Assembly (NCBI RefSeq): GCF_030704535.1
Contig: NC_081815.1
Coordinates: 4,164,501 to 4,228,500 of the forward strand
DNA: 64,000 bases
Source of the DNA: Vitis vinifera
Lineage: Eukaryota; Streptophyta; Magnoliopsida; Vitales; Vitaceae
Direction: 5' to 3'
A program made the translations under genes and the position numbers. Below the pieces are notes generated by a model. The model saw only the letters and a list, made by a program, of their open reading frames with translations. It searched no databases and was not told where the DNA came from. Position 1 is the first letter of the stretch. The number at the start of each line of letters is the position of its first letter. Below, in pieces: positions 61,255 to 64,000 of this stretch.

Positions 61255-61881
61255 CCAAATAGTTAAATTTGAATCAACTTATATTATAGTTTTCAAACTT
61301 ATGTAATTAAAATTATTTTTTTCATTATTATATATATAAAGTAATAAAACATTATGCTAATATAAGTTCCTCAAATAATATATATTATATTATACCATAG
61401 TAATTTTAGTATTCTATAAACATTAATAACTTACTAATTAATACTTAAATAAATCATGTAGCTATTTATCAATGCTACTAATATTACAATCTAACAATAT
61501 TTTTCAACGATGAAATCACTCAATTCATCAGGAAATAATACAATCATTGATGAAAATAATATCGCCAAGAAATATGGATAAATAGTTCTAACTTTTAATA
61601 AGAAAGTTAATTTCGTTGGGATAAATTATATTTATTGATGCTTATTTTCGTCGGAAAATAGTCTATTTTTGTCACAAAAGTTTTAGCGCAAAAAAAAAAT
61701 GCGCTAAATTTTCCCACCACAAATTTTGGTGACGAAAATTTCAATTTCATTACAAAAAGTTGTCAAGAAATTGGTGTTGGTGACAAATTTATAATTTCGT
61801 AAGGAAAAATTACTTTTAGTGATGGATTTTTAATTTGTCCCTAAATTTTCGTTGGGAAAAACATGTTTTCTTGTAGTGCAT

Positions 61882-62050
61882 TACTTTTCACCATAAAATA
61901 AAAATTGTGGCAACTTGTCACTTTTCACCATAAAATAATATTTGTGACAACATGTCATTTTTCATAAATTTAATTATGGTAAAATATCACTTTTTTATTT
62001 TAAAAAAATTCATGGTGAAATATCACCCTTTTACAATGAAATAAAATTTC
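61882..62050 (+). repeat. Short repeats next to the CACTA end
   Basis: ACTTTTCACCATAAAATAA occurs at about 61883 and 61920 (unit about 37 bp). A partial inverted echo, CATGGTGAAATATCAC, lies near 62010. Confidence 0.7.
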
Positions 62051-62059
62051 AAATAAAAT

Positions 62060-62960
62060 ATATTTTATTACAAATATATATATATATATATATATCACAT
62101 GTTTCATCTTTAATTCATATCCCTATTTCAATTTTAAATATCTTTTCTAATAAATTCAATAATAATATTTCAAATGAAATGGTTGATAGAAATATATTTT
62201 TGCTTAACACCAAATTTCTAAGCAATAAAAACCTTTGTATTAGTCGGATGTGGGTATATGCTTTCATAACCATTCACTTGTAAAAAAACCATGAACTAAA
62301 CATTGAAGTATGGAACAAACGTACCTCAACTACCTATCCTTATACAATCAATTCTATCAAAAAACATAATCAAACACAATTAGGTACCCACATGATCACT
62401 ATTTTTCCTTTCATGAGTATTAATTCAAATTCATCTTACAAGTAACATCATCCCTTACTACATTTAGAAAAAGTAAGAGAGAAAAAAAAAAAGGTGAAGA
62501 GATAGCCTAAAAACAATTTCTAATCTCTCATGGAATCTTTTACCTTTACATGATATATCGCATATGGCTCAGAAATCTGGAAAAAATAAATTCACATTGA
62601 AGTAGTTGTGTATTTGGAGAAAGAAAAATCATTAATTTACATATTAATCAAACAAGTACTCTTAACATATATTACTCAAAACATTAAGATAATAAAATAT
62701 ATAATGTGAGAAGGAAGGAAACAAAATAAGTACAACTTAAACACTAACTTAAAGCACTACTAGAATGCTAACTTATGACATTTGTGAAGGATATACAATT
62801 AAAAATTCAACCTACCATGAATAAGAGGCCACCAATGGGGACATCTTTGCTTTTATGAACAACAATATTAGTTTACTAAGCTTAGATAATTCGGATTTCA
62901 TTAATGTCATAATGCATTGATGTTCATCAATAATTTAATTTAACTATCAATTTTACTTTT
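62060..62960. other. AT-rich flank of the transposase scrap
   Basis: No gene seen. Probably decayed transposon sequence. Confidence 0.35.
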
Positions 62961-62967
62961 TCAATTG

Positions 62968-63204
62968 CTAATCTTGTACCTTTAATTGTTGAGCTTGCTC
63001 ATTTAATTGTTTACTTTGATATTTTACTTGATTTGACAATTGGTTAGCCTTCTTTTTAGTTGTCATAACCTTTGTATAGTTGCACTGAGTGAAGGTGTTA
63101 GTCACCTCACCATGACCAAATCCTTTGACATAACCAAACTTGCTACTAAGGACATCAAAATAAATTTCATCTGCGATCATTTGTATCGATCTTGATATGT
63201 CCAT
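62968..63204 (-). pseudogene. Fragment of a CACTA-type (Ptta/En-Spm) transposon protein
   Basis: The 78-codon frame contains DEIYFDVLSSKFGYVKGFGHG, close to the YxxVLGxxSGYxxGxGxG block of plant Ptta/En-Spm-type (transposase_24) proteins, then a glutamine- and lysine-rich heptad-like tail (KYQSKQLNEQAQQLKVQ) that could form a coiled coil. Only the C-terminal end is present. It lies 1.1 kb beyond the CACTA element at 59303-61878 but outside its ends. Confidence 0.6.
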
Positions 63205-63603
63205 AATGTTTAATAATTATTATTATATATTGGATATATTCCATAAAGTTATTTAATTTTATAATATTTATCTTTTAAATGATTTTATTATTATATAATA
63301 TATTATTAATTATAACAATAAAAAACGGTTTAATAGGATGATATTTGGACTATCACTACAAATTCGTTTCACGCATGCTAGTCTCCCTGGCCTCTCTAGA
63401 CTCCTATCAATTTTAATGGGCCTGAGCCCATTTTATACAAGGCCCATATAAAAAGTCCAAAACAACTTTTTCAATTAATTTGCTAATTTATTTCATTTAT
63501 ACTGATTTATTTTAGTATTTATGCATTTCTCTAATATTTTTTTCTTCAATGTAGTTTACAAATTTATGTGTTTTAATGTTCAAAATCGTATGTATAATAA
63601 TTA

Positions 63604-64000
63604 GGGGTTGTAATTTGGGTGGATTGATCAAGTTAATAACTAATCTAAGTCTGATTTGAATTTAAAAACAATAAACTCAAGTTCAACCTAACTTAATCTC
63701 TAACCCGAGACATTCAACTTAAGTCCAATCCAATCTTATTTTTCTAAATTTGGGTTGAATTCAGGTTGAATTTAGATTAGTTGGGTGTTGTATAATTCAA
63801 AATCTATTTGTAATTTTTTTTTTTTTTTTTAAATTCTATCTATTTATATGAAAATTTTAAATAGTAATTAGGAAGAAATTTTAAAATAGTAGAAAAAAAA
63901 ATCATAAATTTATATATCTTTCTTAAAAAATAAATGATATAATATAATTTGATTTTTTTTTCTTAAAATTATAAAAAATGAATATTATTATATGGGACAA
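63604..64000 (+). mobile_element. Second copy of the TIR element at 31110, cut by the window end
   Basis: GGGGTTGTAATTTGGGTGG and then the words CTAACCCGAG, TTCAACTTAAGTCCAATCC and TTCTAAATTTGGGTTGA follow the same order as 31110-31300. The far end lies outside the window. Confidence 0.75.

Larger units (their letters stand above)
59303..61878. mobile_element. Non-autonomous CACTA (En/Spm-type) element, 2576 bp
   Basis: The right end, read inward, is CACTACAAGAAAACATG, the classic CACTA terminus. The left end CACCCCAAGAAAATAGG matches it at 13 of 17 bases. Both subterminal regions carry many copies of a TTTCGTYGGRAAAA-like word in both orientations (for example near 59389, 59440, 61612, 61652, 61845), as expected for TNPA-type binding repeats. 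Flanking trinucleotides are CGT and CAT, a poor 3-bp duplication. The interior is AT-rich low-complexity sequence without transposase. Confidence 0.75.

Overview
This window is nuclear DNA of a flowering plant. It is AT-rich, the genes are split by GT-AG introns, the long intergenic spaces are full of decayed transposons, and the protein families are plant-specific (PB1 Raf-like kinase, AGC VIII kinase, ENOD93, S-domain receptor kinase). A woody eudicot such as grapevine (Vitis) is my best guess. That is recall of the style of the genes and repeats, not a tested match.

Layout, left to right. Positions 1-1795 hold the non-coding 5' leader of a leftward gene whose body lies outside the window. 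Positions 2420-4257 are a decayed Ty1/copia element. Positions 7795-15454 (minus) are a complete 8-exon PB1-domain Raf-like MAPKKK of 1083 residues, with one GC-AG intron and a 1.4 kb hAT-like insertion in its last intron. Positions 20763-24888 (plus) are an S-domain (G-type lectin) receptor-like kinase, broken in its ectodomain and fairly whole in its kinase part. Positions 25478-25987 (minus) are a small cysteine-rich DnaJ-type zinc-finger gene. Positions 26600-31720 are a transposon cluster: an RLK scrap, copia LTR ends, a hAT-like element with 8-bp target duplication, a Mutator-like element with a perfect 9-bp duplication, and two other TIR elements. Positions 36785-38354 (plus) are a two-exon AGC3 kinase of the PINOID/PID2 kind. 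Positions 38360-46800 are AT-rich and apparently gene-free, with hairpins and old duplicated repeats. Positions 46846-47658 (plus) are a four-exon ENOD93 gene. Positions 49220-50010 are a decayed copy of the RanBP2 zinc-finger gene found intact at 56675-57249, promoter included. Positions 52720-52793 (minus) are tRNA-Arg(TCG). Positions 59303-61878 are a non-autonomous CACTA element, and 62968-63204 (minus) is a scrap of CACTA-type protein.

The genes do not form a shared pathway; each has its own promoter, and TATA boxes can be seen for four of them. Three encode protein kinases of different families (osmotic/ABA-type Raf-like, receptor-like, auxin-transport AGC), which is ordinary gene density rather than a cluster. 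I found no novel multi-gene system. The most useful observations are the transposon insertions that can be dated by target-site duplications and an internal empty site, the GC-AG intron inside the kinase catalytic domain, the promoter-plus-gene duplication of the zinc-finger locus, and an 80-nt imperfect hairpin downstream of the PINOID-like gene.
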